Positions 1 through 6,959 are shown, counted from the stretch's first letter. The stretch is 35,775 nucleotides of DNA from Butyrivibrio sp. (GCA_015056585.1 SVFZ01000038.1:1-35775); one strand, 5' to 3'. The notes: generated by a model not told the origin, from the sequence alone. A program made the numbers and translations.

Positions 1-402
1 GATGTCGTAGAAGATAACGGACTCATCGTAATATATGATTTCGGAATCACTGACAGAATGGTCGGGAGCGAAGCCTACACCACATGGTATCGGGGCGAGT
101 ATCTAAAGAGATTTCCCAAGCCCTTCAGGAAAGAGAATAAGTGGACTCAGGCGGATCTGCCTGATGGTTTCACGATGAAGAAGCAGACTGAGTATGACAT
201 GGAGTATACTTTTGACCTTGAATCATTTGTGGACTTCATGCTGATCCAGTCAAATGTGAATGCGCAGATAGAGAGCGGAAGCATTACCGCTGAAGAAGCC
301 GGAGAATGGATGAAGACCTCTCTTTTACCAATCTTTGAGAATGACAAAAAGCAGCTTGTTTTCCACGGCTACAGCTGGTACTTAAGAAAGACGGAGAAAT
401 GA
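1..402 (+). CDS. SAM-dependent methyltransferase, C-terminal part (5' truncated)
   Basis: The reading frame is open from base 1 to the TGA at 400-402, so the gene begins before the window; 133 residues are visible. The fragment begins with a strand ending in a VIYDFG-like segment. It continues through SEAYTTWY and a YDMEYTFDLESFVDFMLIQSNV stretch, and ends HGYSWYLRKTEK. This matches, from memory, the C-terminal half of class I (Rossmann) methyltransferases of the UbiE-like group. The SAM-binding motif I would lie upstream and is not visible, so substrate cannot be inferred. The stop lies 1 nt before the next methyltransferase start, so the two are almost certainly co-transcribed. ATG at 58 is an internal Met, not the start. 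Confidence 0.7.
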   Translation, partial: DVVEDNGLIVIYDFGITDRMVGSEAYTTWYRGEYLKRFPKPFRKENKWTQADLPDGFTMKKQTEYDMEYTFDLESFVDFMLIQSNVNAQIESGSITAEEAGEWMKTSLLPIFENDKKQLVFHGYSWYLRKTEK

Positions 403-403
403 A

Positions 404-1144
404 ATGCCCAAACAGAACATATTTGACAACGAAACATTCTTTGAAGGATACAAGAAAATAAGGGAAAAAGAATCAAACGCCAATGACCTCTTTGAAATCC
501 CCACGCTGTTTTCTCTTTTGCCTGACCTGACCGGGAAAAGAGTTCTCGACCTGGGATGCGGATATGGCGAGCACTGCGTATCTTTTGTACAAAAAGGCGC
601 TGAGAAGGTTGTGGGAATCGATATATCAGAGAAGATGCTGGAAGTGGCAAAGACAAAGAACAGCAATCCGAAAATCGAGTATCTGCTCATGCCGATCGAG
701 GACATCGACCAGATCACTGAGAAGTTTGACGTGGTCATAAGCTCATTGGCTCTTCATTATGTGGAGGATTTTGAAGGCGTAGTAAAAAGCGTTCACGGTC
801 ACCTTACACACGGCGGAGAATTCATTTTCTCTCAGGAGCATCCCTTTAACACCTGCCACAGTACAGGCGAGCGCTGGACAAGAGATGAGAACGGGGAAAA
901 GATACATATCAACCTGAAAAACTATGGAATCGAGAAGGAGAACGAGAGCACCTGGTTTGTAGACGGAATAAAGAAGTACCACAGAATGTTTTCGACCATA
1001 GTAAATACGTTGGTAGAGGCCGGTTTTACCTTAGAGAAAATGGTGGAGCCGTTGCCTGATGAAGAGCTTCTTAAGAGATTTCCGGAGCATAAGGATCTTT
1101 TCCATAAGCCGGATTTCCTGGTCATTAAGGCTAAGAAGAAATGA
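404..1144 (+). CDS. class I SAM-dependent methyltransferase
   Basis: A 246-residue cytosolic methyltransferase of the class I Rossmann type. Motif I, VLDLGCGYGEH, lies near residues 46-56. It is followed by the acidic motif II region VVGIDIS, a motif III-like segment (FDVVISSLALHYVEDF), and a post-core stretch SQEHPFNT that is typical of the small-molecule methyltransferases annotated as UbiE/COQ5-like. It should transfer the methyl group of SAM to an unknown acceptor. The ATG at 404 has GGAG at 393-396 with good spacing and follows the upstream methyltransferase stop by 1 nt, indicating a two-gene unit. Nothing in the context identifies the substrate. Confidence 0.85.
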   Translation: MPKQNIFDNETFFEGYKKIREKESNANDLFEIPTLFSLLPDLTGKRVLDLGCGYGEHCVSFVQKGAEKVVGIDISEKMLEVAKTKNSNPKIEYLLMPIEDIDQITEKFDVVISSLALHYVEDFEGVVKSVHGHLTHGGEFIFSQEHPFNTCHSTGERWTRDENGEKIHINLKNYGIEKENESTWFVDGIKKYHRMFSTIVNTLVEAGFTLEKMVEPLPDEELLKRFPEHKDLFHKPDFLVIKAKKK

Positions 1145-1225
1145 TGGATTTATAAAGATGAATGATAAAATGGAGCTTATATGAATACAGAGAGCTTTGT
1201 AAGGAAACTTTTTTGCCCCTCGGGA

Positions 1226-1254
1226 TTGACACAAAACCGCACATTTGTTACTCT
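1226..1254 (+). promoter_or_regulatory. candidate promoter of the leader ORF / GNAT-RsgA transcript
   Basis: A perfect TTGACA at 1226-1231 is followed at 17 bp by TACTCT (1249-1254), preceded by TG one base upstream (extended -10). A better-looking TATAAT sits at 1256-1261, but its spacing from TTGACA is 24 bp, so it would have to work without that -35. Either choice starts RNA about 30-40 nt before the leader ATG at 1300. No transcript data are available, so this is a motif reading only. Confidence 0.45.
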
Positions 1255-1283
1255 TTATAATGTAATAAAAATCTAAAGGAAAG

Positions 1284-1350
1284 CGAGGTAATCATAATAA
1301 TGAGTGCAAACAGAACAGAGATTGTAAATGAATACAGTATGATGACCTCG
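1284..1350 (+). promoter_or_regulatory. leader RNA helix sequestering the uORF ribosome binding site
   Basis: CGAGGTAATCAT (1284-1295) pairs with ATGATGACCTCG (1339-1350): 11 of 12 positions are complementary, with one A-G mismatch. The 5' arm contains the leader Shine-Dalgarno and the 3' arm lies inside the leader ORF. A second small helix follows (GCCTT 1357-1361 with AAGGC 1373-1377). The competing partner is CCTCGGT (1346-1352) with ACCGTGG (1397-1403), 6 of 7 paired, which would break both this helix and the terminator. This is the arrangement expected of a ribosome-mediated transcription attenuator. Confidence 0.5.
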
Positions 1351-1365
1351 GTTTATGCCTTCTGA
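1300..1365 (+). CDS. putative 21-aa leader peptide (attenuator uORF)
   Basis: A 21-codon ORF (ATG 1300, TGA 1363-1365) beginning MSANRTEIVN and ending MMTSVYAF. An A/G-rich stretch AAAGGAAAGCGAGG at 1275-1288 provides a ribosome binding site; its GAGG is 11 nt upstream of the ATG. The ORF lies between a strong -35 box and an intrinsic terminator (1397-1424), with the GNAT-RsgA gene downstream. Its codons 14-17 form the 3' arm of a helix that pairs with the ORF's own Shine-Dalgarno region. The peptide resembles no protein I know. The likely role is regulatory, through ribosome position, rather than as a functional protein. An alternative is a chance ORF. Confidence 0.5.
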   Translation: MSANRTEIVNEYSMMTSVYAF

Positions 1366-1396
1366 TATCTGCAAGGCGATTATATAGATACTTTTG

Positions 1397-1424
1397 ACCG
1401 TGGCATTTTTGTCACGGTTTTTTA
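1397..1424 (+). terminator. intrinsic terminator in the GNAT-RsgA leader
   Basis: Stem ACCGTGGC (1397-1404) pairs with GTCACGGT (1411-1418) around a six-base ATTTTT loop, with one G-T pair, and runs directly into a T tract to 1424. It lies 31 nt after the leader-ORF stop and about 140 nt before the GNAT-RsgA start. It would stop leader transcription before the structural gene unless an alternative fold prevents it. Confidence 0.75.
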
Positions 1425-1565
1425 TTTGGGATTTTCTATGCATATCTATATCATGCCGGTTCAGGCAGTAGTTCCGTGAAGAGATAACAGGGTCTCCATA
1501 CTATAGCTAACAACAGATAAATAAACCAAAACAACTTAGCAAAACTAATTCAAGGAGACAAAACA

Positions 1566-3146
1566 TTGAATAATTTAATAATCAGAAAAGAAACTACAAA
1601 CGACTATTATGATACAGAGCTGATGACCATGCGTGCCTTTTGGAACATACACGGTCCGGGATGCAACGAGCATCTGATGGTGCATAAGCTCCGCGGTGCC
1701 GATGAATATCTGCCGGAGTTAAGCCGCGTGGCAGAGCTTGATGGAAAGATTGTAGGAGCGATCTTTTACTCAAAGGCCAAGGTGGTGGATGACGATATAG
1801 AACATGAAGTGCTGACCTTCGGGCCTCTGGCCGTTGAGCCAACATGCTTTAGCGCAGGGATAGGAGCGGCGCTGTTAAAAGAGACTGTTTCTCTTGCTAA
1901 GGCAGCAGGTTACAAGGGGATTGTGATCTGTGGAGAACCTAAGTACTATCCGAAGCACGGCTTTAAGACCTGCGACAACTTTGATATCCATCACCCTGTT
2001 TTTGGAAACGCAGATGCATTTATGGCACTTCCCTTAAACGACGGATTTGAAGATATACATGGCATGTTCTACGAGGCACCTGTTTTCGAAGAGTGCGAGG
2101 ATGAGGCTGAGGTAAAAGAGTTTACGTGGCAGTTCCCGTACTACAAACCTCTAAGGCTCTCCTGCCAGTGGCTTCATGAGGAAAGACTCGGAAGAATATC
2201 ACAGGTAAGTAAAAACAGCTACACGATAAAATTTTGGGAGCAGGAAATTCCGGCAAAGCTTAAGGGTAGCTTTTACGGAGAAGATGCAGATAAACTCCCG
2301 GTGGTCGGAGACTACGTGACATTTCGCTATAACAGACAGGGTGATTCAATGATCCTGTCTGTATGCGAGAGAATGAGTTTCCTCCAAAGACCTGACCAGG
2401 CCAAGACCGGAGTTATGCAGTACATGGTCGCAAACGTCGACTATTGCTTTATTGTTTCTTCTCTCAACGAAGACTACAACTACAATCGAATAGCCAGATA
2501 TGTAAGCGTTGCGCTCCAGGGAGGTGCTATCCCTGTGGTGATCCTGACCAAATCAGACCTGCGTAACAATACAGGAAGATATGTGCGCGAGGTTGAGCAG
2601 ATATCTGATAAAGTACGCGTTCATGCAATTTCAGCGCTCTACAACATCGGCGTGGAAGAATTGCAGGAATACCTGATCCCCGGGAATACGATCTGCCTAA
2701 TGGGATCTTCTGGTGTCGGTAAATCAACTCTCATCAACACTCTGGTGGGCGAGGACATCATGAAGACCTCCGAGATCAGAGAAGATGATGACAAGGGACG
2801 CCACACCACAACCATCAGAAGGCTTATAGAAACATCAAACGGAATATGTTTCATAGACACTCCCGGAATGCGTGAAATAGGCATGGCAAACACTCAGGAA
2901 GGTATTGATGATACCTTTTCGGATATTGTAGAATTGGAATGTAAGTGCAAATTCAGTAATTGCAGACATGAGACCGAGCCCGGATGCGCAATTAAAGCAG
3001 CCATCGCAAGCGGAGAACTGTCTGCTGAGAGATATGCCCTGTACAAGAACCTTGGTTCAGAGAATACCAGAAACTACGCCAGGAAAAAAGAAATCTCCAA
3101 GTGGGCAAAGGCCTATAAGAAAAACAATAACAGGATAAAAATGTAA
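1566..3146 (+). CDS. GNAT acetyltransferase - RsgA (YjeQ) GTPase fusion protein
   Basis: A 526-residue two-domain protein. Residues 1-165 are a GNAT N-acetyltransferase of the YhbS-like type, with an acetyl-CoA loop SAGIGAAL near 96-103 and ending with the PKYYPKHGF segment. After a linker come an OB-fold (about 205-275) and the circularly permuted RsgA GTPase. Its G motifs run in the order TKSD (328-331), SSGVGKS (381-387), the switch I RHTTT (412-416) and DTPG (431-434). A zinc motif follows, with C461, C466, H468 and C474. RsgA family members act late in 30S ribosome maturation; usual length is about 300, so the GNAT half is an addition. The start is TTG at 1566, with AAGGAG at 1552-1557, 8 nt upstream. 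It is transcribed alone, behind the leader described at 1226-1424. Whether the GNAT domain acts on the ribosome, on rRNA-bound drugs or on a metabolite is unknown. Confidence 0.85.
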   Translation: MNNLIIRKETTNDYYDTELMTMRAFWNIHGPGCNEHLMVHKLRGADEYLPELSRVAELDGKIVGAIFYSKAKVVDDDIEHEVLTFGPLAVEPTCFSAGIGAALLKETVSLAKAAGYKGIVICGEPKYYPKHGFKTCDNFDIHHPVFGNADAFMALPLNDGFEDIHGMFYEAPVFEECEDEAEVKEFTWQFPYYKPLRLSCQWLHEERLGRISQVSKNSYTIKFWEQEIPAKLKGSFYGEDADKLPVVGDYVTFRYNRQGDSMILSVCERMSFLQRPDQAKTGVMQYMVANVDYCFIVSSLNEDYNYNRIARYVSVALQGGAIPVVILTKSDLRNNTGRYVREVEQISDKVRVHAISALYNIGVEELQEYLIPGNTICLMGSSGVGKSTLINTLVGEDIMKTSEIREDDDKGRHTTTIRRLIETSNGICFIDTPGMREIGMANTQEGIDDTFSDIVELECKCKFSNCRHETEPGCAIKAAIASGELSAERYALYKNLGSENTRNYARKKEISKWAKAYKKNNNRIKM

Positions 3147-3174
3147 TGCTTTATACAATACTTTTTTATCCAAA

Positions 3175-3201
3175 TTAGCACTCTCTGTTGACGAGTGCTA
3201 A
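3175..3201 (+). promoter_or_regulatory. CIRCE operator (HrcA binding site)
   Basis: A perfect CIRCE inverted repeat: TTAGCACTC (3175-3183), nine bases, GAGTGCTAA (3193-3201). This is the consensus operator of the heat-shock repressor HrcA. The spacer contains the -35 box TTGACG (3188-3193), and TATAGT (3211-3216) follows at exactly 17 bp, so repressor binding would cover the promoter. The downstream gene is hsp20. Confidence 0.95.
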
Positions 3202-3216
3202 TCATGGTGTTATAGT
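3188..3216 (+). promoter_or_regulatory. hsp20 promoter
   Basis: TTGACG (3188-3193), 17-bp spacer, TATAGT (3211-3216), overlapping the CIRCE operator. The resulting 5' untranslated leader would be about 115 nt before the ATG at 3338. Confidence 0.75.
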
Positions 3217-3337
3217 ATTTATAGAACAAAGGAACAGAGAAGACCATAAGGACTTAAAAGTTCCGATGATCCAAACCCTCCGTCCCAATGCTCAATTACA
3301 GTTAATCAATTGTTTTTGTGCAAAGGAGGTATGTATT

Positions 3338-3784
3338 ATGTTAGCACCTAGTATTTTTGAAGAAAGTTTTATCGATGATCTGTTTGGACTTCCGATGAAA
3401 GATTTTTCAGACATGGAGAGAAAGCTCTATGGAAGAAAAGCCAACAGGATGATGAAGACCGATATCAGGGAAAAGGATGATAACTATGAAGTATCAATTG
3501 ACCTGCCGGGCTTCAAGAAGGAAGAGATAACAGTAGAACTTGATAATGGTTATCTTACTATCAGCGCAGCAAAGGGCCTTGATAAGGACGAGAGCAAGAA
3601 GGGCAGACTTATCCGTCAGGAGAGGTATGCAGGCTCCATGACAAGGAGCTTCTATATTGGAGACAATGTAGAAAAAGGAGATATCGAGGCAACCTACAGG
3701 CACGGTGTTCTTACGCTGACGGTTCCTAAGAAAGCCCTGGAAAAGAAGATTCCGGAAAAGAATCTGATAGCCATTGAAGGCTGA
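3338..3784 (+). CDS. Hsp20/alpha-crystallin family small heat-shock protein
   Basis: A 148-residue small heat-shock protein, an ATP-independent holdase that keeps unfolding proteins soluble in large oligomers. The alpha-crystallin domain runs from about residue 38 (KTDIREKDDNYEVSIDLPGF) to the conserved ATYRHGVLTLTVPK at 118-131. A C-terminal I-x-I element (IAI, 144-146) needed for oligomer assembly is present. The length is typical. The start is ATG 3338, with AAAGGAGG at 3322-3329; the reading frame extends upstream to a TTG at 3188, but that lies in the promoter and CIRCE. It is controlled by HrcA through the upstream CIRCE and ends at a strong terminator, so it is monocistronic. Confidence 0.95.
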   Translation: MLAPSIFEESFIDDLFGLPMKDFSDMERKLYGRKANRMMKTDIREKDDNYEVSIDLPGFKKEEITVELDNGYLTISAAKGLDKDESKKGRLIRQERYAGSMTRSFYIGDNVEKGDIEATYRHGVLTLTVPKKALEKKIPEKNLIAIEG

Positions 3785-3805
3785 TAACATTAGTATTAAT
3801 CAAAA

Positions 3806-3838
3806 CTCCCGGCACTCATATAGTGCCGGGAGCTTTTT
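3806..3838 (+). terminator. intrinsic terminator of hsp20
   Basis: An 11-bp perfect stem, CTCCCGGCACT (3806-3816) with AGTGCCGGGAG (3822-3832), a five-base loop and a run of T at 3834-3838. Confidence 0.92.
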
Positions 3839-3999
3839 AATGAAAAGATTAGTGCTAGGTTTCAATTATGGATCATTTTGTATTTCTCTGAAAACGGAGA
3901 ATAAATCATTTGATTATGCTGATTAGATTATGTATTCATTTCATAGAGTGACATATAATATAATAAAAAGTAGACATTGACTACGAAAGGAGGATTCCC

Positions 4000-4197
4000 A
4001 TGAACGGATTTTGGAAAGGTTTCATTGTAGCATTGCTTATAGTATATGTGATCTCTCCCGTAGATTTCATTCCGGGACCGGTGGACGACATTGTGCTGCT
4101 AATTCTTTCATACGTAGCCAGCAGTAGAAAAAATCTGGTCGAGAAGCATGATGATGATCGTATTGAAGTGATTGATACAGATGGCAGAGAAATTTAG
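4000..4197 (+). CDS. small membrane protein, DUF1232 (YkvA-like) family
   Basis: A 65-residue protein with a hydrophobic N-terminal half and the family hallmark ISPVDFIPGPVDDIVLL (residues 18-34), which defines DUF1232. Hydrophobic segments cover roughly residues 8-18 and 30-40; the tail is charged (KHDDDRIEVIDTDGREI). The function of the family is not established; members are small, probably membrane-associated. The start is well supported by AAAGGAGG at 3986-3993, seven bases before the ATG. A TATAAT at 3954-3959 may be the -10 of its promoter, but no clear -35 accompanies it. It is separated from the next gene by about 107 bp. Confidence 0.8.
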   Translation: MNGFWKGFIVALLIVYVISPVDFIPGPVDDIVLLILSYVASSRKNLVEKHDDDRIEVIDTDGREI

Positions 4198-4304
4198 GAG
4201 GCTGCGCTGACTAAACAGCACTCCGATAGAAGTACTGACTTAAGCTGGAGGAGATTTACAGTTTCTTTTTTATGCTAAACTGATTAGTTGAACGGGAGGA
4301 TTAG

Positions 4305-4991
4305 ATGAAAAGAGATGAAATAATCAGGGAGCTTTTTAGGCTGCAGGATAAGGACTATGCTCTGCTACAGGCGAAGATCATTCCCAATATAGCATCAGAG
4401 AAGATCATAGGTGTCAGGACGCCGGCTCTTCGCACATTTGCCAAGACCCTTTATAAAGACAGCGATATTGAGGATTTTCTATCAGGTGTACCTCATCAGT
4501 ATTTTGATGAGGATCAGCTTCATGCGTTTGTGATATCACTGGAAAAAGACTTCGACAGATGCATAACAAGGGTTGATGCATTTCTTCCGTATATTGACAA
4601 CTGGGCTACCTGCGACCAGCTTTCTCCGAAGGTATTTAAGAAGAACCCGGAGAAATTGCTGCCTTTTATTCAGACATGGATAAAATCAGATAAGACGTAT
4701 ACTGTACGCTTTGCGATTGGGATGTTGATGCAGCATTTTCTTGATGAGAATTTTGATACAAAATATGTGGATATGGTAGCAGAGATAAGGTCTAAAGAGT
4801 ACTATATCAACATGATGATCGCCTGGTATTTTGCGACAGCTCTTGCCAAGCAATACGAAAGCGTTCTGCCATATATAGAGGAAAAACGTCTTGATAGCTG
4901 GACTCATAACAAAGCCATTCAGAAGAGCGTGGAGAGCTATCGGATCACAGACGAACAAAAAAAGTATTTGAAATCAATTAAAACCTCCTAA
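4305..4991 (+). CDS. DNA alkylation repair enzyme, AlkD-type DNA glycosylase
   Basis: A 228-residue all-helical HEAT-like repeat protein of the AlkD/AlkC superfamily, which removes N3- and N7-alkylated purines from DNA. By analogy with Bacillus cereus AlkD, the catalytic and cation-binding residues appear to be W100 and D104 (in the segment DNWATCD), R135 (TYTVRFAIG) and W174 (MMIAWYFA). Length and helical pattern fit the AlkD group. The ATG at 4305 follows a GGGAGG at 4295-4300. The gene is flanked by a possible weak promoter (TTTACA 4255-4260, TAAACT 4276-4281) and by a terminator overlapping its own stop codon, so it is probably a single-gene unit. Confidence 0.88.
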   Translation: MKRDEIIRELFRLQDKDYALLQAKIIPNIASEKIIGVRTPALRTFAKTLYKDSDIEDFLSGVPHQYFDEDQLHAFVISLEKDFDRCITRVDAFLPYIDNWATCDQLSPKVFKKNPEKLLPFIQTWIKSDKTYTVRFAIGMLMQHFLDENFDTKYVDMVAEIRSKEYYINMMIAWYFATALAKQYESVLPYIEEKRLDSWTHNKAIQKSVESYRITDEQKKYLKSIKTS

Positions 4992-5034
4992 ACAGATTAC
5001 ACTTTACAGTGATAATTGTTTAGGAGGTTTTTGA
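4981..5034. terminator. strong terminator after the AlkD gene, possibly bidirectional
   Basis: AAACCTCCTAAACA (4981-4994) pairs perfectly with TGTTTAGGAGGTTT (5017-5030), a 14-bp stem whose 5' arm includes the alkD-type stop codon. T residues follow on the plus strand. On the minus strand the stem is followed by TTTAATTGATTT, so it may also stop the flavodoxin transcript arriving from 5108. Confidence 0.85.
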
Positions 5035-5107
5035 TTGCAGCTGCTTTCTTACTCTGGGAGACAAATAATCAATAATCAGGTTATTTGTTTAATGTCTGAC
5101 TTAAATA

Positions 5108-5530
5108 TTACGCGATTGCTCTTCCAAGTGCAGAGCAGTTTTCAAGATCATCATCTGTAGGCGCGTTATTAACGATGACGCTGTCGGTTACAAGAGTAGC
5201 ATTGTCTGATTTGCATCTGTCTTCCCAATCGCGCATCCACTGACCATCACCCCATCCATAAGAACCGAAGAGCACAACCTTCTTACCTGAAAGAGATCCT
5301 TCAACTGAAGTAAACATAGGATCAAATTCAGTCTCTTCAAGGACTTCTGCGCCCATAGCGGGACAACCGAAGGCTATTGCATCATATCCTGATACAAGAG
5401 AAGAATTAAATTCTGAAGGTGAGAACATATCAACCTGAGCTCCACCTGCTTCAGCTCCGGCCTTAACTGCCTCAGCCATAGTCTGTGTGTTACCTGTACC
5501 ACTCCAATATACAATTGCTATTTTACTCAT
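5108..5530 (-). CDS. flavodoxin
   Basis: A 140-residue short-chain flavodoxin: an FMN-binding one-electron carrier that can replace ferredoxin, typically under iron limitation. The N-terminal strand and phosphate loop IVYWSGTGNTQTMAE bind the FMN phosphate. The isoalloxazine-contact loops correspond to the FGCPAMG and FGSYGWGDGQW segments. The start is the ATG at 5530, preceded on the minus strand by AAGGAGG; an upstream extension of nine residues has no ribosome site. A promoter and a perfect 16-bp palindrome immediately upstream suggest tight repression. It is divergent from the VTT gene at 5746 and monocistronic. Confidence 0.95.
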   Translation of the reverse strand: MSKIAIVYWSGTGNTQTMAEAVKAGAEAGGAQVDMFSPSEFNSSLVSGYDAIAFGCPAMGAEVLEETEFDPMFTSVEGSLSGKKVVLFGSYGWGDGQWMRDWEDRCKSDNATLVTDSVIVNNAPTDDDLENCSALGRAIA

Positions 5531-5549
5531 ACTTTTCCTCCTTGATTGC

Positions 5550-5565
5550 GTTAGCATATGCTAAC
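5550..5565. promoter_or_regulatory. 16-bp perfect palindrome, candidate operator of flavodoxin
   Basis: GTTAGCATATGCTAAC is a perfect palindrome lying directly downstream of the flavodoxin -10 box and 20 bases before its start codon, where it overlaps the expected transcription start. Such a position fits a repressor operator. The regulator is not identified. Metal-responsive DtxR- or Fur-type repressors are plausible because flavodoxins are often iron-controlled, but the site matches neither consensus exactly. Confidence 0.55.
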
Positions 5566-5595
5566 AATATACATCGTTTCCAAAAAGATAGTCAA
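5566..5595 (-). promoter_or_regulatory. flavodoxin promoter
   Basis: On the minus strand: TTGACT (5595-5590), an 18-bp spacer and TATATT (5571-5566). The palindrome at 5550-5565 abuts the -10 box. Confidence 0.65.
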
Positions 5596-5745
5596 TATTT
5601 TGTGTTGATAAAATGTCTCAAAAGAGAGCTTTATGAAAAATCATTTTCAATTTTTGTGGATCAGAGCTGTGTTTTTGCCTTGGGGTATATACAGGTGGTA
5701 TCATGATAGTTATAAATAATCCAATAGATTTCGAGGTATATCGCA

Positions 5746-6420
5746 ATGAAAAAAGGTGTCCTCAGAACGGTTATCACTCTTTTGCTGGTGGCTGTATTTA
5801 TGGCTGCGCTGTATTTTTTTGTGGGAAAGCCTATGATAAAATTTGTCGGTAATCCAACGGAATTGGATGCATTTGTAAAAGAAAAAGGACTTGTAGGCTT
5901 TATTGTTTTTGGTCTTTTTGTATTCGTTCAGACAATGTCGTCATGTATTCCGGGACTGCCGTTTTATTTAGCTTCGGGGTATCTTCTTGGTGGTTTCAAG
6001 GGAGCTTTGCTGTGCGATTTTTTTGCAACCCTTGGAAATACAGCTGCATTTCTTCTGGGAAAAAAATTCGGCAGAAGCTTTCTGTGCTATCTTTTCCCCG
6101 AGGATAAACTTAAAAAAGTTGAAGAGATCGTAGACAAAGGAAATCCAAAGCTTATCCACATTCTGTTCATGCTGTTTCCGCTTCCGAAGGACACATATGC
6201 CTGGCTGGGGTACTATTCTGAAGAAACACTTCCGGTGTGGATGATAATAACCTTCATAGCCAGATTTCCTCATATCTTCCTGTATACCTTTGGAGGAGAG
6301 AAACTTTTGTCTAATCAGTACGGGATAATTATCGGAGGCGGAGTGTTTGCGACAGTTCTCTACGCAGGGATGCTGATCGTATTAAAGAAAATGAAAGACA
6401 ATAACGGGAGAGAAAAGTAA
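5746..6420 (+). CDS. VTT-domain (TVP38/TMEM64, DedA-like) membrane protein
   Basis: A 224-residue integral membrane protein. There is a hydrophobic N-terminal segment (about 8-27). The VTT core follows, with the signature IPGLPFYLASGYLLGG (68-83) and GNTAAFLLGKKFGR (97-110), then a re-entrant FPLPKDTYAWLGYYS segment and further hydrophobic helices at about 163-180 and 192-213. DedA/VTT family proteins include lipid carriers and scramblases; the substrate here is unknown. ATG 5746 has GAGG at 5733-5736. Only two bases separate its stop from dtd, so the two genes are translationally coupled. The tail is lysine-rich and should be cytoplasmic. Confidence 0.85.
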   Translation: MKKGVLRTVITLLLVAVFMAALYFFVGKPMIKFVGNPTELDAFVKEKGLVGFIVFGLFVFVQTMSSCIPGLPFYLASGYLLGGFKGALLCDFFATLGNTAAFLLGKKFGRSFLCYLFPEDKLKKVEEIVDKGNPKLIHILFMLFPLPKDTYAWLGYYSEETLPVWMIITFIARFPHIFLYTFGGEKLLSNQYGIIIGGGVFATVLYAGMLIVLKKMKDNNGREK

Positions 6421-6422
6421 AA

Positions 6423-6857
6423 ATGAGAGCAGTTATTACGAGGGTTACATCCGCTTCAGTGACAATTGATGGTGTGAAGAGAGCAGAGATCGGAAAAGGA
6501 TTTTTGGTGCTTTTGGGAGTTCACACTTCTGACACGGCTGATCAGGCAAAAAAGATAGCTGACAAGATCTGTGGTCTTAGGATTTTTGAGGATGAAAACG
6601 GAAAAATGAATATAAATCCAAAGGATGCAGGGGCAGAGCTTCTTATTGTGAGTCAGTTTACGCTTTATGCAGACTGCAGTTCCAGAAGACCGGGATTTAC
6701 ACAGGCTGCAAGACCCGAAATCTCTGAGCCTTTGTATGAGCTTGTGGTAAAAGAGTGCAGAGACCGTGGATTTAAAGTAGGAACAGGTGAGTTTGGCGCA
6801 GACATGAAGGTGGAGTCAGTAAACGACGGACCGGTGACAATCGTATTGGATGTCTGA
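6423..6857 (+). CDS. dtd: D-aminoacyl-tRNA deacylase
   Basis: A 144-residue protein of full family length that hydrolyses D-aminoacyl-tRNAs (and Gly-tRNAAla), a proofreading step in translation. The two signature motifs are present: SQFTLYAD (77-84), and NDGPVT (134-139), which carries the cross-subunit Gly-cisPro used for chiral selection. The N-terminus MRAVITRVTSASVTIDG is typical. It lies two bases after the VTT gene, so it is expressed from the same transcript. Nothing unusual was seen. Confidence 0.97.
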   Translation: MRAVITRVTSASVTIDGVKRAEIGKGFLVLLGVHTSDTADQAKKIADKICGLRIFEDENGKMNINPKDAGAELLIVSQFTLYADCSSRRPGFTQAARPEISEPLYELVVKECRDRGFKVGTGEFGADMKVESVNDGPVTIVLDV

Positions 6858-6941
6858 CAGGTACTTTCTGTACTGAAAATCCATATAACAATAAACATCC
6901 CTAGATTGTTTGTGCGAAAAAAGGTATAATAATATACGGTT

Positions 6942-6959
6942 ACGTTATTCTTTTAACAA
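6942..6959. promoter_or_regulatory. candidate Rex-type operator ahead of alcohol dehydrogenase
   Basis: ACGTTAT-TCTT-TTAACAA resembles the Rex consensus TTGTTAA-N4-TTAACAA: the right half is perfect and the left half matches 4 of 7. It sits about 12 bp downstream of a TATAAT at 6925-6930 and before the SD at 6979, where a bound repressor could block transcription. An 8-bp hairpin (TTATTCTT 6945-6952 with AAGAATAA 6958-6965) overlaps it and is an alternative explanation. Rex commonly controls fermentative alcohol dehydrogenases in Clostridia. Confidence 0.35.

Noticed and set aside
1256..1261. TATAAT as the -10 partner of TTGACA at 1226
   Set aside because: The spacing is 24 bp, too long for a sigma-A promoter; the extended TACTCT at 1249 fits the spacing better. 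Kept only as an alternative.
5485..5706. 73-codon plus-strand frame over the flavodoxin start and promoter
   Set aside because: It runs antisense through the flavodoxin ribosome site, palindrome and promoter and has no SD of its own.
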